A stretch of DNA of 64,000 nt from Propionibacteriaceae bacterium. GTDB lineage: Bacteria > Actinomycetota > Actinomycetes > Propionibacteriales > Propionibacteriaceae. The stretch is from the NCBI GenBank assembly GCA_031267645.1, contig JAIRYW010000026.1, positions 1-64,000 on the forward strand. Reading direction: 5' to 3'. The translations under genes were made by a program, and so were the position numbers. This document shows positions 35,941-44,081 of this stretch, piece after piece. Below the pieces are notes generated by a model that saw only the letters and a program-made list of their open reading frames with translations, was not told where the DNA came from and did no database searches. Position 1 is the first letter of the stretch. Each line of letters opens with the position of its first letter.

Positions 35941-36727
35941 CCGGGTCACCCCCCATGGCGCCGACCACCCGCATGATCTGGTCGAAGAAGACCTTACGGC
36001 TCTGGTCGCCGCGGACCAGCTGGTAGAACAACTGGCCGTCGCGAATGAACAGGATGCGGTCGCAGTGGCTGGCCGCGAAGGCGTCGTGCGTCACCATCAA
36101 GATGGTGGCGGAACGCTGGCGGACCAGGAGCCGGAAGCTCTCCAGCAGGTCTTTGGCCGCCTTGGAGTCGAGCGCGCCGGTCGGCTCGTCCGCCAGCACC
36201 AGGGCCGGCTCGGTGACGATGGCCCGGGCGCTGGCCACGCGCTGCCGCTGCCCGCCCGACATCTGGTAGGGGAATTTGTCCAGCACCGGTTCGATGCCGA
36301 GGACCGCGGCCACCGCCTCGACCCGGCGGTCGACCTCGCGCGGGGGGCGTCGCAGAATGGTCAGCGCCAAAGCGATGTTCTCTCGCCCGGTCAGGGTGTC
36401 GAGCAGATTGAAGTCTTGGAAGACGAAGCCGAGCGACTGACGACGGAAGCGGGCCAGGTCCTTCTGCCTCAGCTGGGTGATGTCTTGGCCGTCGATCAAA
36501 ATGTGCCCGCTGGTGACCGTGTCGATGGTCGAGACACAGTTCAGCAAGGTCGTCTTGCCGCTGCCCGACGCCCCCATGACGCCGACGAACTCACCGGCCG
36601 CGACGGTGAAGCCGATGCCGTTCAAGGCCCTGGTCGGGTTCTGCCCGCCACCGTAGATTTTGACGACGTCGCGCGTCTCTAAAATCGTGGGTGGAGTTCC
36701 ATTTTCCGCCACTGGCTGTGTAATCAC
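35927..36727 (-). CDS. BceA-like ABC ATPase
   Basis: About 266 residues. Walker A MGASGSGKTT, signature MSGGQRQRVASARA, Walker B LVLADEPTGALD and switch MVTHD are all present. The sequence opens with a DVVKIYGGG block typical of BceA. The longest frame begins at GTG 36733, but GAGGT lies directly against it; the next GTG at 36727 has a proper 6-nt spacing and is preferred. It is coupled to the permease by overlap. Confidence 0.9.
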   Translation of the reverse strand: MITQPVAENGTPPTILETRDVVKIYGGGQNPTRALNGIGFTVAAGEFVGVMGASGSGKTTLLNCVSTIDTVTSGHILIDGQDITQLRQKDLARFRRQSLGFVFQDFNLLDTLTGRENIALALTILRRPPREVDRRVEAVAAVLGIEPVLDKFPYQMSGGQRQRVASARAIVTEPALVLADEPTGALDSKAAKDLLESFRLLVRQRSATILMVTHDAFAASHCDRILFIRDGQLFYQLVRGDQSRKVFFDQIMRVVGAMGGDPDDVG

Positions 36728-36761
36728 GACCACACCTCGCTATTCCTAGTGCTATTGACTG

Positions 36762-36789
36762 ACATTACCTCGGGTGAACACAAATTCAA
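36762..36789 (-). promoter_or_regulatory. Predicted promoter of the BceAB-like operon
   Basis: Read on the minus strand: TTGAAT (36789-36784), a 16-base spacer, then TAATGT (36767-36762), a TANNNT -10. It places transcription start about 25-30 bases upstream of the ATPase start. The surrounding DNA is AT-rich for this genome. Confidence 0.5.
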
Positions 36790-36815
36790 GAGTTTGTTTT
36801 AATCCCGTATTGGTC

Positions 36816-36829
36816 GGAGCGTACGCTCC
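36816..36829. promoter_or_regulatory. Perfect 14-bp palindrome upstream of the BceAB promoter
   Basis: GGAGCGTACGCTCC is its own reverse complement and lies 27 bases upstream of the predicted -35 element, in the gap between the regulator and transporter genes. It is a good candidate operator for the adjacent response regulator, though OmpR-family proteins more often bind direct repeats. Confidence 0.5.
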
Positions 36830-36986
36830 AACCCCGTCGCGCTCAGGCTCAAAATGGCCCGATCAAACGCTGACGGGACAATCGATCGACTAACCTCCGG
36901 CACCCCTCGTAAGGTCCGTCCAGCAGTCGATCTACAATTTATGGACCAGCCTCCTGATTATTCGTCCAGACGATTTCAGCGGTAAT

Positions 36987-37751
36987 TCAAAAAGTTGGGG
37001 GCGGCCCATTCTGGCCGGGGCCCGATCGATTGATCGCACTGGCCGGGGCCGGCGGCCCGGCGTCGGAGCGATCCGACCGGAGGTCCAGCGAGTAGCCCTG
37101 CCCCCGCCTGGTCTGGAGAGCCTGGCCGGCTCCGATGCGGCTCAGCTTCTTGCGCAGCCGATTGACGCAGACGGTGATGGTGTTGTCGCTGACGTAGGTG
37201 TCGGTCTGCCACAGCGCCTCCATGATCTCCTGGCGGGACACGATGGCGCCGGGGCGCTGAGCCAACAGGCTCATGACCCGTAGCTCGTTCTTGGTCAGCT
37301 CGACGCCGCGCCGGCCCCGGCTGACCCGGCTCCGAGCCAGGTCCACGACCAAGTCGTCGCACCGGACCAAGTTCGGCGCGGCCGTCTCGTAAGCCCGGCT
37401 CAGCAGGGTCGCGATCTGGGCCAACAGGACGCTGGGGCGGTGCGATTTGACCAAACAACAGTCCGCCCCCAGATGGAGGCACATCAGCTGATCGGCTTCG
37501 TCGTCGCGATCGCTCAGGACGATGATCGGCACCTTCGAGCGCTGGCGCAGCCGCCGACAGAGCTGGAATCCGCCCCAGTCCGGCCGGTCGATGTCCAATA
37601 GGACCAGATGGGGACTGGCCGCCAAGGTGGAGTCGACCGCGTCGTCCAAGCGCGACACGGCCACGACACCGTATCCGTGCCGCCGCAGCAGCTGGCTCAG
37701 CTGGTGGCGGGCCGTCCGGTCGGCTTCGATGATCACGATGGTGTAAGAAAT
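36987..37751 (-). CDS. OmpR-family response regulator, possible ATT start
   Basis: A receiver domain (VLLDIDRP with the phospho-Asp; IIVLSDRDD; CLVKS with the conserved Lys) followed by a winged-helix DNA-binding domain (ELTKNELRVMSLLAQ, VSDNTITVCVNRLRKKL, RRGQGY). From GTG at 37736 the first receiver strand would be cut short and no ribosome site is present; five codons upstream an ATT at 37751 follows GGAGAGGCGG by 6 nt and gives SYTIVIIEADR, a normal first strand. I give the ATT start tentatively. It should control the adjacent BceAB-like genes; no histidine kinase is nearby. Confidence 0.8.
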   Translation of the reverse strand: MSYTIVIIEADRTARHQLSQLLRRHGYGVVAVSRLDDAVDSTLAASPHLVLLDIDRPDWGGFQLCRRLRQRSKVPIIVLSDRDDEADQLMCLHLGADCCLVKSHRPSVLLAQIATLLSRAYETAAPNLVRCDDLVVDLARSRVSRGRRGVELTKNELRVMSLLAQRPGAIVSRQEIMEALWQTDTYVSDNTITVCVNRLRKKLSRIGAGQALQTRRGQGYSLDLRSDRSDAGPPAPASAINRSGPGQNGPPPTF

Positions 37752-37817
37752 TCGTTTCCGCCTCTCCGGCTGCGCAAACTATTATTAATTTTACCTCGCC
37801 CTCGGCCCAGTTCAACG

Positions 37818-38198
37818 TCAGACCTCAGACCAGTCGGAGTCAGCCGAGCGGTCCGGCCGCCGGGCCGGCTCGAAACGATCTTTCCGGCTCCGAGGATCCA
37901 CCCACTGGGGCTGATACCAGCCCGCCCGCGGGTCGACCGGCCTCAGGTGGTCGGCCCACTCCTCCGGGGCCGAGCGGTCGAGCCGACCTGGCGGGGCGGC
38001 CCGTTCGGCTGGTTTGGAGCCGTCCCCGGGAGTGGACGGTAGGGGGCGGTCGTCCAGTTCGGAGCGCTGGCGGCTGCTCTCGGCGGCGGACCGCCCGACG
38101 GCTCGCTCGGCCCGCGCGGCTGAGCTGGCCGCCCGCCGGGCCGGTGCTCCGGAGGCCGGACGCCGGCCCGTCAGAAGGCGTCTGATCCAAGCCAACAT
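37818..38198 (-). CDS. Small basic protein of unknown function
   Basis: About 126 residues beginning MLAWIRRLLTGRRPASG, a possible short membrane-associating helix, then a charged Arg/Ser/Pro-rich middle, and a more ordered end (EEWADHLRPVDPRAGWYQPQWVDP). Longer frames upstream exist but lack a supporting ribosome site. I do not recognise a family. It lies between pta and the response regulator, all read leftward. It could be a real small actinobacterial protein or a chance frame. Confidence 0.4.
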   Translation of the reverse strand: MLAWIRRLLTGRRPASGAPARRAASSAARAERAVGRSAAESSRQRSELDDRPLPSTPGDGSKPAERAAPPGRLDRSAPEEWADHLRPVDPRAGWYQPQWVDPRSRKDRFEPARRPDRSADSDWSEV

Positions 38199-38510
38199 CA
38201 CTGCCACCGCCAGACCCGACGCCGGACGACTAAGACGTGCTCGGCCATGGCCCCCCTGGCGCGCGGCCCGGACCGACCGCCCTCCGTCGAGGGACGCGCA
38301 GCGGACGGTCCCACTGGATAGACCCCATCGGCGCCCCTCTCCCGAACTGAACTCAAGAGAGGTTAACTCGGTTCCCGGGCCGCGACCAGGGGACTGCCAG
38401 GTGAAATGCCTTACGGTACTGTCACCCAAGCCGTGGCCGCGGACGGATCGCCCGGACGGCCTAGTCGGCGCCGGCCCGGGCGGCCGCGCCCCGGCGGAGC
38501 GGTGGCCGGC
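38199..38510. other. Intergenic stretch downstream of pta
   Basis: About 310 bases between the pta stop and the small basic gene. Several overlapping frames are open on both strands, as expected at this GC content, but none shows a recognisable domain or a convincing start. I see no clear terminator. Confidence 0.3.
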
Positions 38511-40610
38511 TCAGGCCGATTCGGTCTGAGCGAAGGGCGAGGGCTGGCCGGACGGCTCGAGTTGGGCCTGGATGGCGGTGATGACGACGGTGTTGACGAT
38601 GTCGTCCACCAAGGCGCCGCGGGAGAGGTCGTTGACCGGCTTGTTCAGCCCCTGCAGGACTGGCCCGACGGCCAGGGCCCCGGAGGTGCGCTGCACCGCT
38701 TTGTAGGTGTTGTTGCCGGTGTTGAGGTCGGGGAAGATGAAGACCGTGGCCCGGCCGGCCACCTCCGAGTCCGGCAGCTTGGTCCGAGCCACCTCGAGGT
38801 CCATGGCGGCGTCGAATTGGATCGGACCTTCGACCTTGAGCTGGGGCGCCCGTTGGCGGACCAAGGCGGTGGCCTGGCGCACCCGTTCGACGTCCTCGCC
38901 CGAGCCGGACGAACCGGTCGAGTACGACAACATGGCCACCCGTGGGGTGATGCCGAAGGCGGTCGCCGTCTCAGCCGAAGCGATGGCGATGTCGGCCAGT
39001 TCGGCCGCCGTCGGATTGGGGTTGACGGCGCAGTCGGCGAAGACCACCACCCGGTCCGGCAGGCACATGAAGAAGGAACTCGACACGACCGAGAAACCGG
39101 GCTTGGTCTTGACGAACTCCAAGGAGGGCCGGATGGTGTTGGCGGTGGTGTTGACCGCCCCCGACACCATGCCGTCGGCCAGGCCGAAGTGGACCATCAT
39201 GGTGCCGAAGTACGACAGGTCGGCCATCTTCTCCCGGGCCTGTTCCAAGCTGACGGCCTTCTTGGCCCGCAGCCGGGCGTACTCGTGGGCGAATTTGTCC
39301 AGCAGAGTCGGATCGGTCGGATCGACGATGGTGGCCCGGCCCAGGTTGAGGTCCAACTCGGCGGCCTTGGCGGCGATTTCCTGCGGGTCGCCCAACAACA
39401 CGATGTCGGTCACGTTGCGGGCCAGCAGGATGTGGGCCGAACGCAGGATGCGCTCGTCGGTGGCCTCCGGCAGGACGATGGTGCGCTTGTCGCGCCGGGC
39501 CTGCTGCATGATTTGGTATTCGAACATCAAGGGGGTGCGGACGTTGGAGCCGGCCAGGGCCAGGGCCCGGCCGACCTTGTCCGCCCCGACGTAACGCTCG
39601 AACATCTGGCGGGCGATCTCGACTTTGCCGGAGGAGTCGGTGATCTCGCCCTCCAGGCCGAACATGCGCTCGGCCGTGGTGTAGGTGCCGAAACGGGTCT
39701 GGGCGATGGGCGGTTTGGGGTCGACGGTGTCGAGCAGGGTCCGGATCTGAGGCGCGATCTCGAAGCCGCCCACCAGCAGCAGGCCGGCCAGAGAGGGGAA
39801 GCCGGCCGATTGGTGGGCCATCAGGATGCCGGGCAGCAGGTCGACCCGGTCGGCCGCCGTGATGACGGTGTACCCGGGGTTGAGGCCGTCCAAGACGTGG
39901 GGCAGGGTCATGCCGGCGATGGTGACGCCGAGGGATTCGGCGTCCAGCTGCTCGTCCGAGCCGTGTAGGACGGTGGCCTCGGCGGCGGCGAATTGCTGCC
40001 GCACCGTCGGCGCCATCAGGGTCTGGTTGTCCGGGAAGGCGGCCACGATGGGGTGGTTGAGGCTGGCCAGGGCCTCTTGGTAGTCGTCCAGGGAATCGGG
40101 CTGGAGCCGGGTGGCGATGACGCCGAGCGGCGTGGCGTGGGCTTGGACCACCTCGTCCAAGGCCGCGTCCACCACCCGCCGTAGCCCTTCGGGGGTCCGG
40201 CCCAAGCCGCGCACCACCAGCAGGACGGGCGTGTTGAGGTTGGCCGCCACCGAGACGTTGTACCCGAACTCGCCACCGCCGAGGTCGCCGATGTAATCCG
40301 AGCCGACCACCACGACGGCCTCGTGCTTGGCTTTGACCGCCTCGTAGCGATGGATGATCTCGCTCATGGCTTGGTCGGGGTGGGCGTGGACGGCGGAGTA
40401 CGGCACGCCGTAGGCCTCGTCGTAGGTCTGCCGGATGTTGGGCAGCTCGACCAGGGACTCCAAGATGACGTCGCGGCCATCGGTTCGGATGATGGGACGG
40501 AAGACCCCGATGGAGGAGACATGACGGCCCAAGGCGTCGATCATGCCCAGGGCGACGGCGGACTTGCCCACTAGGCCTTCCGGGGATAGCACATAGACGC
40601 TCTTGGTCAT
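38511..40610 (-). CDS. pta: Phosphate acetyltransferase, long form
   Basis: 699 residues. The N-terminal ~350 residues are the BioD-like/DRTGG regulatory region (LSPEGLVGKSAVALGMIDAL; VVVVGSDYIGD), and the C-terminal ~330 residues are the catalytic domain (IVLPEATDERIL, SGAVNTTANTIRPSL, SYSTGSSGSGEDVERV, NTGNNTYKAVQR). It converts acetyl-CoA and phosphate to acetyl phosphate for AckA. The start Met is followed directly by the first strand TKSVYVLSP. pta and ackA are usually neighbours; here five other genes lie between the pta stop and the end of the gap before ackA's operon partners: the small protein, regulator, ATPase and permease. Confidence 0.95.
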   Translation of the reverse strand: MTKSVYVLSPEGLVGKSAVALGMIDALGRHVSSIGVFRPIIRTDGRDVILESLVELPNIRQTYDEAYGVPYSAVHAHPDQAMSEIIHRYEAVKAKHEAVVVVGSDYIGDLGGGEFGYNVSVAANLNTPVLLVVRGLGRTPEGLRRVVDAALDEVVQAHATPLGVIATRLQPDSLDDYQEALASLNHPIVAAFPDNQTLMAPTVRQQFAAAEATVLHGSDEQLDAESLGVTIAGMTLPHVLDGLNPGYTVITAADRVDLLPGILMAHQSAGFPSLAGLLLVGGFEIAPQIRTLLDTVDPKPPIAQTRFGTYTTAERMFGLEGEITDSSGKVEIARQMFERYVGADKVGRALALAGSNVRTPLMFEYQIMQQARRDKRTIVLPEATDERILRSAHILLARNVTDIVLLGDPQEIAAKAAELDLNLGRATIVDPTDPTLLDKFAHEYARLRAKKAVSLEQAREKMADLSYFGTMMVHFGLADGMVSGAVNTTANTIRPSLEFVKTKPGFSVVSSSFFMCLPDRVVVFADCAVNPNPTAAELADIAIASAETATAFGITPRVAMLSYSTGSSGSGEDVERVRQATALVRQRAPQLKVEGPIQFDAAMDLEVARTKLPDSEVAGRATVFIFPDLNTGNNTYKAVQRTSGALAVGPVLQGLNKPVNDLSRGALVDDIVNTVVITAIQAQLEPSGQPSPFAQTESA

Positions 40611-40742
40611 GGCGGAAGACTACCGCTTGGCGGAGACCCCGAGTGGTCCTTGGCAGCGCTGGACAAAGAAGCCCACCTCCTGGAGCCGCTCCCCCGGCGG
40701 CGGCCGGTCCAGGCCAGGTCGCGGTCTAGGTCGGGTCGCGAT

Positions 40743-41543
40743 CTAGGTCAGGTTCCGCTCCAGCCAGTCGCGGTCCTGGCGGTGCTCCTCCAGCCCGCCC
40801 GGGGTCTCCAGGACGATGGGGGCGTCGGCCCGGGCCAGGGCTTGGGCCAACCCGACCGGGTCGCATTGGCCTTGGCCCAGGTTGGCGTGACGGTCGGCGC
40901 CGGAGCCGGGGCGGTCGCGCGAGTCGTTGGCGTGGACCAGGTCGATCCGGCCGGTCACGGCCCGGATCTGGTCGACCGCCTGGCCCAGGTCGAAGCCGGC
41001 GGCGTGGGCGTGGCAGGTGTCGAGGCAGAAGCCCAGCCGGTCGCGGTTGGGGCTGTCGGCCAGGGCTAGCCAGAGGGCGGTCAGCCGGTCCAGGGTCCGG
41101 GCCATGGCGTTACGGCCGCCGGCCGTGTTCTCGATCAGCAAGGGCAAGGCCAGGTCCAGGCCGTCCAGACACTTGCGCCAATTGGCCTGGCCCAGCTCGG
41201 GTGGATCGTCGGCCGTGACATGGCCGCCGTGCACCACCACGCCGGCCGCCCCCAGCCCGGCGGCCAGGTCGACGGTGCGCTGCAGCAGCTGGCGCGAGGG
41301 CAGCCGGACCCGATTGTTGGTCGAAGCCACGTTGATGAGGTAGGCCGCGTGGACCCAGACTGTCAGACCGGCCGCGGCGGCGGCTTCCCGGAAAGCGGCC
41401 GGACCGCCGTCCCAGTCCAACCGCGGGGCCCGCCAACTCTGGGGGTCGCCCAGCATGATCTGGACCTGGTTCGCCCCCAAGGCGGCCGCTTCAGCCAGAG
41501 GGTCGTCAGTTCGGGCGTGGACGCCCCAAGCCGCCGCGATCAT
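40743..41543 (-). CDS. nfo: Endonuclease IV-like AP endonuclease
   Basis: 266 residues with the xylose-isomerase-like barrel of endonuclease IV. Metal-ligand blocks appear in order: VHAAYLIN, VVHGGH, LLIENTAGG, FCLDTCHAHAAG, DLVHANDS, GSGADRHANLGQG and VLETPGG, all characteristic of the trinuclear zinc site. It cleaves DNA at abasic sites in base-excision repair and would act after Fpg, encoded nearby at 42.8 kb. It is on the same strand as hemH, 52 bases downstream of it, and may share its transcript. Confidence 0.9.
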   Translation of the reverse strand: MIAAAWGVHARTDDPLAEAAALGANQVQIMLGDPQSWRAPRLDWDGGPAAFREAAAAAGLTVWVHAAYLINVASTNNRVRLPSRQLLQRTVDLAAGLGAAGVVVHGGHVTADDPPELGQANWRKCLDGLDLALPLLIENTAGGRNAMARTLDRLTALWLALADSPNRDRLGFCLDTCHAHAAGFDLGQAVDQIRAVTGRIDLVHANDSRDRPGSGADRHANLGQGQCDPVGLAQALARADAPIVLETPGGLEEHRQDRDWLERNLT

Positions 41544-41595
41544 CGGCCGCCTCCCCTCGTCGAGTGGTCCCGAGCCGGCTCGGAGCCGTCTCGGA

Positions 41596-42606
41596 TCAGT
41601 CCAGCCAACCGGACAGGTGGCGCCGGATCAACCCCTCCAGGGCGTCCAATTGGGCCGGATGGTCGTTCAGGCAGGGCACCCGGACGAAGGTCTGTCCGCC
41701 GTGGCTCAAGAACTCGTCCCGGTTGAGCAGGCCGATCTCCTCCAGAGTCTCCAGACAGTCGACCGTGAAGCCGGGGCAGAAGACGTCGAGACGTTCGACG
41801 CCGGACTGGGCCAGCTCGGCCACCGTGTCGATGGTGGCCGGCGTCAGCCAAGGACTGTGGCTGAACTTGGATTGGAAGGTCAAGAGGCACTGCTGGTCGG
41901 TCAGGCCGAGGCGCTGGCGCAGGGCGGCGGCGGTGGCCTGGCACTCCTGGGGGTAGGGGTCGCCGGCTTCGACCATCGACTCCGGGATGCCGTGGAAGCT
42001 CAAGAGCAGTTTGTGGCCGGCGGTGAAGTCGGGGCGGCCCTGCTCGGCCCAGGTCTGCTCGATCCGGGCCGCCATGGCCTCGATGTAGCCGGGGTCGGTC
42101 GGCCAGGAGCGCACCCAGCGCACCTCCGGCAGGTTCTGGCTGGTGGCCAGACAGCGCGACAGGGCGTCGATCACAGTGGCGGTGGTGCTGGTGGCGAACT
42201 GGGGATACATCGGCACCACCAGGACCCGGTCCAGGCCGTCCCGCCGCAGATCGGCCAAGACCTGGCCCAAGGCCGGGTGGCCGTAACGCATGGCCGCCTC
42301 GACCGCCACACCGGCGCCGGCCAGCCGCGTCCTCAGACCGTCGGCCACGTCGTTCATGTGCACCAGCAGGGGCGAGCCGGAGTCGTACCAGACGCTGGCG
42401 TACTTGGCGGTCGAACGGCGGGCGTGGCCGTGCAAGATGTGCAGCTCCAGGATCGGACGCCACAGCGGCGGCGGCAGGTCGACCACCCGGCGGTCGGACA
42501 GGAACTCCCTCAGGTAACGCCGGACGGCCGGCACGGTCGGCTGGTCGGGGGTGCCCAAGTTGACCAATACGACGCCCGCCGACGCGGCGGGATGGGGTTC
42601 AGGCAT
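41596..42606 (-). CDS. hemH: Ferrochelatase
   Basis: 336 residues. VVLVNLGTPD at the N-terminus, YPQFATSTT, the metal-site His in LSFHGIPE, and the FCPGFTVDCLETLEE block with the conserved Glu all match HemH. It inserts iron into a porphyrin; in actinobacteria this is often coproporphyrin III, but sequence alone does not prove that here. ATG at 42606 has GGAG at 8 nt; a GTG two codons upstream is less well placed. Its upstream gap contains a half-conserved iron-box-like sequence (see 42687). Confidence 0.94.
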   Translation of the reverse strand: MPEPHPAASAGVVLVNLGTPDQPTVPAVRRYLREFLSDRRVVDLPPPLWRPILELHILHGHARRSTAKYASVWYDSGSPLLVHMNDVADGLRTRLAGAGVAVEAAMRYGHPALGQVLADLRRDGLDRVLVVPMYPQFATSTTATVIDALSRCLATSQNLPEVRWVRSWPTDPGYIEAMAARIEQTWAEQGRPDFTAGHKLLLSFHGIPESMVEAGDPYPQECQATAAALRQRLGLTDQQCLLTFQSKFSHSPWLTPATIDTVAELAQSGVERLDVFCPGFTVDCLETLEEIGLLNRDEFLSHGGQTFVRVPCLNDHPAQLDALEGLIRRHLSGWLD

Positions 42607-42686
42607 CGGCACGGCTCCATCGCAAAGAGTCTGGCTGGCGGATTCAGGAAACGCCGATCGACGGTTCCTCCGGGAGCATAGCGCGC

Positions 42687-42705
42687 AAGACTAAGTCTGA
42701 CCTAA
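42687..42705 (-). promoter_or_regulatory. Weak DtxR/IdeR iron-box-like site in the hemH-fpg gap
   Basis: On the minus strand the sequence TTAGGTCAGACTTAGTCTT matches 11 of 19 positions of the DtxR-type iron box, with the first six exact. It includes the small palindrome AGACT-A-AGTCT at 42688-42698. It lies about 80-100 bases upstream of hemH, an iron-using enzyme. The match is partial. Confidence 0.25.
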
Positions 42706-42788
42706 GTTATACCTGGTCAGGGGTCGTTCCGCCGCTGCGGCGGCGGGTCGGCGAGCGGTCGGAAGGACCAGGAGTGAGGAGGGGCACG

Positions 42789-43898
42789 ATGCCCGAACTG
42801 CCCGAGGTGGAGACGGTGCGCCGCGGTCTGGAGCGGCTGCTGGTGTCGCGTCGCCTGACCGAACTGGTGGTGCGCGAGGCCAAGTCCTGGCAGATCGACC
42901 CCGTCTTATTGGAGGCCGACCCGGCCCCGGCCGCCACCGCTGGGGCTATCTCGGACCAGGCCCCACCGCCGACCCCAGACCCCGGGTCGATCTCAGACCC
43001 AGCCCCACCGTCGGCCCCCACCGCCGAGCCAGTTCCGGACGCGGCCCCACCGTCGGCCCCAAGCTCCGGGTCGATCCCGGACTCCGTCCCACCGTCGGCT
43101 CCGGCCCGGCCGCCCGCTCCGCCGCTGAGCCTGGACCAGGCCTGGCTCCAGGCCCGGGACCGCCATCTGATCGGGGCCCGGGTGGCCGGCGCCAGACGGC
43201 GGGCCAAGGTCCTGATCCTGGACTTGGACAATGGGAATTCTCTAGTCTGCCACCTCAAGATGACCGGTCAGATGGTGGTGCGAGGCGACGAGGACTGGGG
43301 GGCCGGCCATCCCACCGACTCGCTGCTGGCCCGGCTGCCCGACCGCTCGACCCGGTTGGAGTTCGGCTTCGAAGCCGACTGGCGGCTCTTCTTCAACGAC
43401 CAACGCAAATTCGGCTGGGTCCGCCTGATGCCGACGGCGGCGGTCGAACAGCTCAGCTTCATCGCCAGCTTGGGGCCAGAACCCTTCGACCCGGACGGCT
43501 TCGCCGAATTCCAGCGCCGCATCGCCCGCCACGGCCGCACTAGCGTCAAGGCCGCCTTGCTTGACCAGTCAGTGGTGGCCGGCATCGGCAATATCTACGC
43601 CGACGAGTCGCTCTGGGCCGGGCGGGTCCACCCGGCCCGTCCGGTGGCCCAGGTCTCGGACGCCAAACTGCGCCAGCTCTGGCGAGCCGCCGCCGAGGTC
43701 ATGCGGTTGTCCATCGAGCTGGGTGGATCGACCGACCGCAATTACGTCGACGCCGAAGGCAAGCGCGGCTCGTACCTCGGCTTCGCCAACGTCTTCCGCC
43801 GCGAAGGGCAGCCCTGCCCGCGCTGCGGCGCCACCATCGTCAAGACCAGGGTGGCCGGACGCGGCACCCACCTGTGCCCGCACTGCCAACGCCTCTGA
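42789..43898 (+). CDS. mutM: Formamidopyrimidine-DNA glycosylase with repeat insertion
   Basis: 369 residues, about 80 more than usual. The N-terminus PELPEVETVRRGLE carries the catalytic Pro and Glu. The helix-two-turn-helix region (SVVAGIGNIYADESLWAGRVHP) and C-terminal zinc finger (CPRCGATIVKTRVAGRGTHLCPHC) are intact. Between residues ~45 and 125 is a Pro/Ser/Asp insert with three copies of a 14-residue unit ending in PPSAP, within the N-terminal beta domain. The enzyme removes 8-oxoguanine and nicks the strand. GAGGAGGGG precedes the ATG; an ATG/GTG five codons upstream is not needed. Confidence 0.93.
   Translation: MPELPEVETVRRGLERLLVSRRLTELVVREAKSWQIDPVLLEADPAPAATAGAISDQAPPPTPDPGSISDPAPPSAPTAEPVPDAAPPSAPSSGSIPDSVPPSAPARPPAPPLSLDQAWLQARDRHLIGARVAGARRRAKVLILDLDNGNSLVCHLKMTGQMVVRGDEDWGAGHPTDSLLARLPDRSTRLEFGFEADWRLFFNDQRKFGWVRLMPTAAVEQLSFIASLGPEPFDPDGFAEFQRRIARHGRTSVKAALLDQSVVAGIGNIYADESLWAGRVHPARPVAQVSDAKLRQLWRAAAEVMRLSIELGGSTDRNYVDAEGKRGSYLGFANVFRREGQPCPRCGATIVKTRVAGRGTHLCPHCQRL
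42950..43125. repeat. 42-bp-type tandem repeats inside fpg
   Basis: Copies with the shared core GCCCCACCGTCGGCCCC (and variants) spaced about 42 bases apart encode the PPSAP units. Frame is kept. Confidence 0.75.
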
Positions 43899-43971
43899 CC
43901 GCGGACACCGCCGGAACGCGCCCGCGCTGGGCCAGCGCCCACCTGGGCCAGCGCCGCCAACGCCTCTGACC
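43885..43971. repeat. 16-bp duplication of the fpg 3' end
   Basis: GCCAACGCCTCTGACC occurs at 43885-43900, spanning the last codons and stop of fpg, and again at 43956-43971. TGGGCCAGCGCC also occurs twice between them (43928-43939, 43944-43955). This suggests local duplication of the gene end or of a terminator. Confidence 0.6.
43924..43938. terminator. Hairpin between convergent fpg and aldA
   Basis: GCGCTGG-G-CCAGCGC, a 7-bp perfect stem with a minimal loop, lies 26 bases after the fpg stop in a convergent gap. No U-run follows, so termination strength is uncertain. Confidence 0.4.
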
Positions 43972-44081
43972 CGGCTTGTGGGCGAGCGCCCGAAGACCAC
44001 CTCCCTGCCGCCCGGCGGGCGTCGGCGCTGAGCCGAGGACCGGCCGCCGGGCGGAGGAAGTGGTCAATCGACCAGCGTCAC

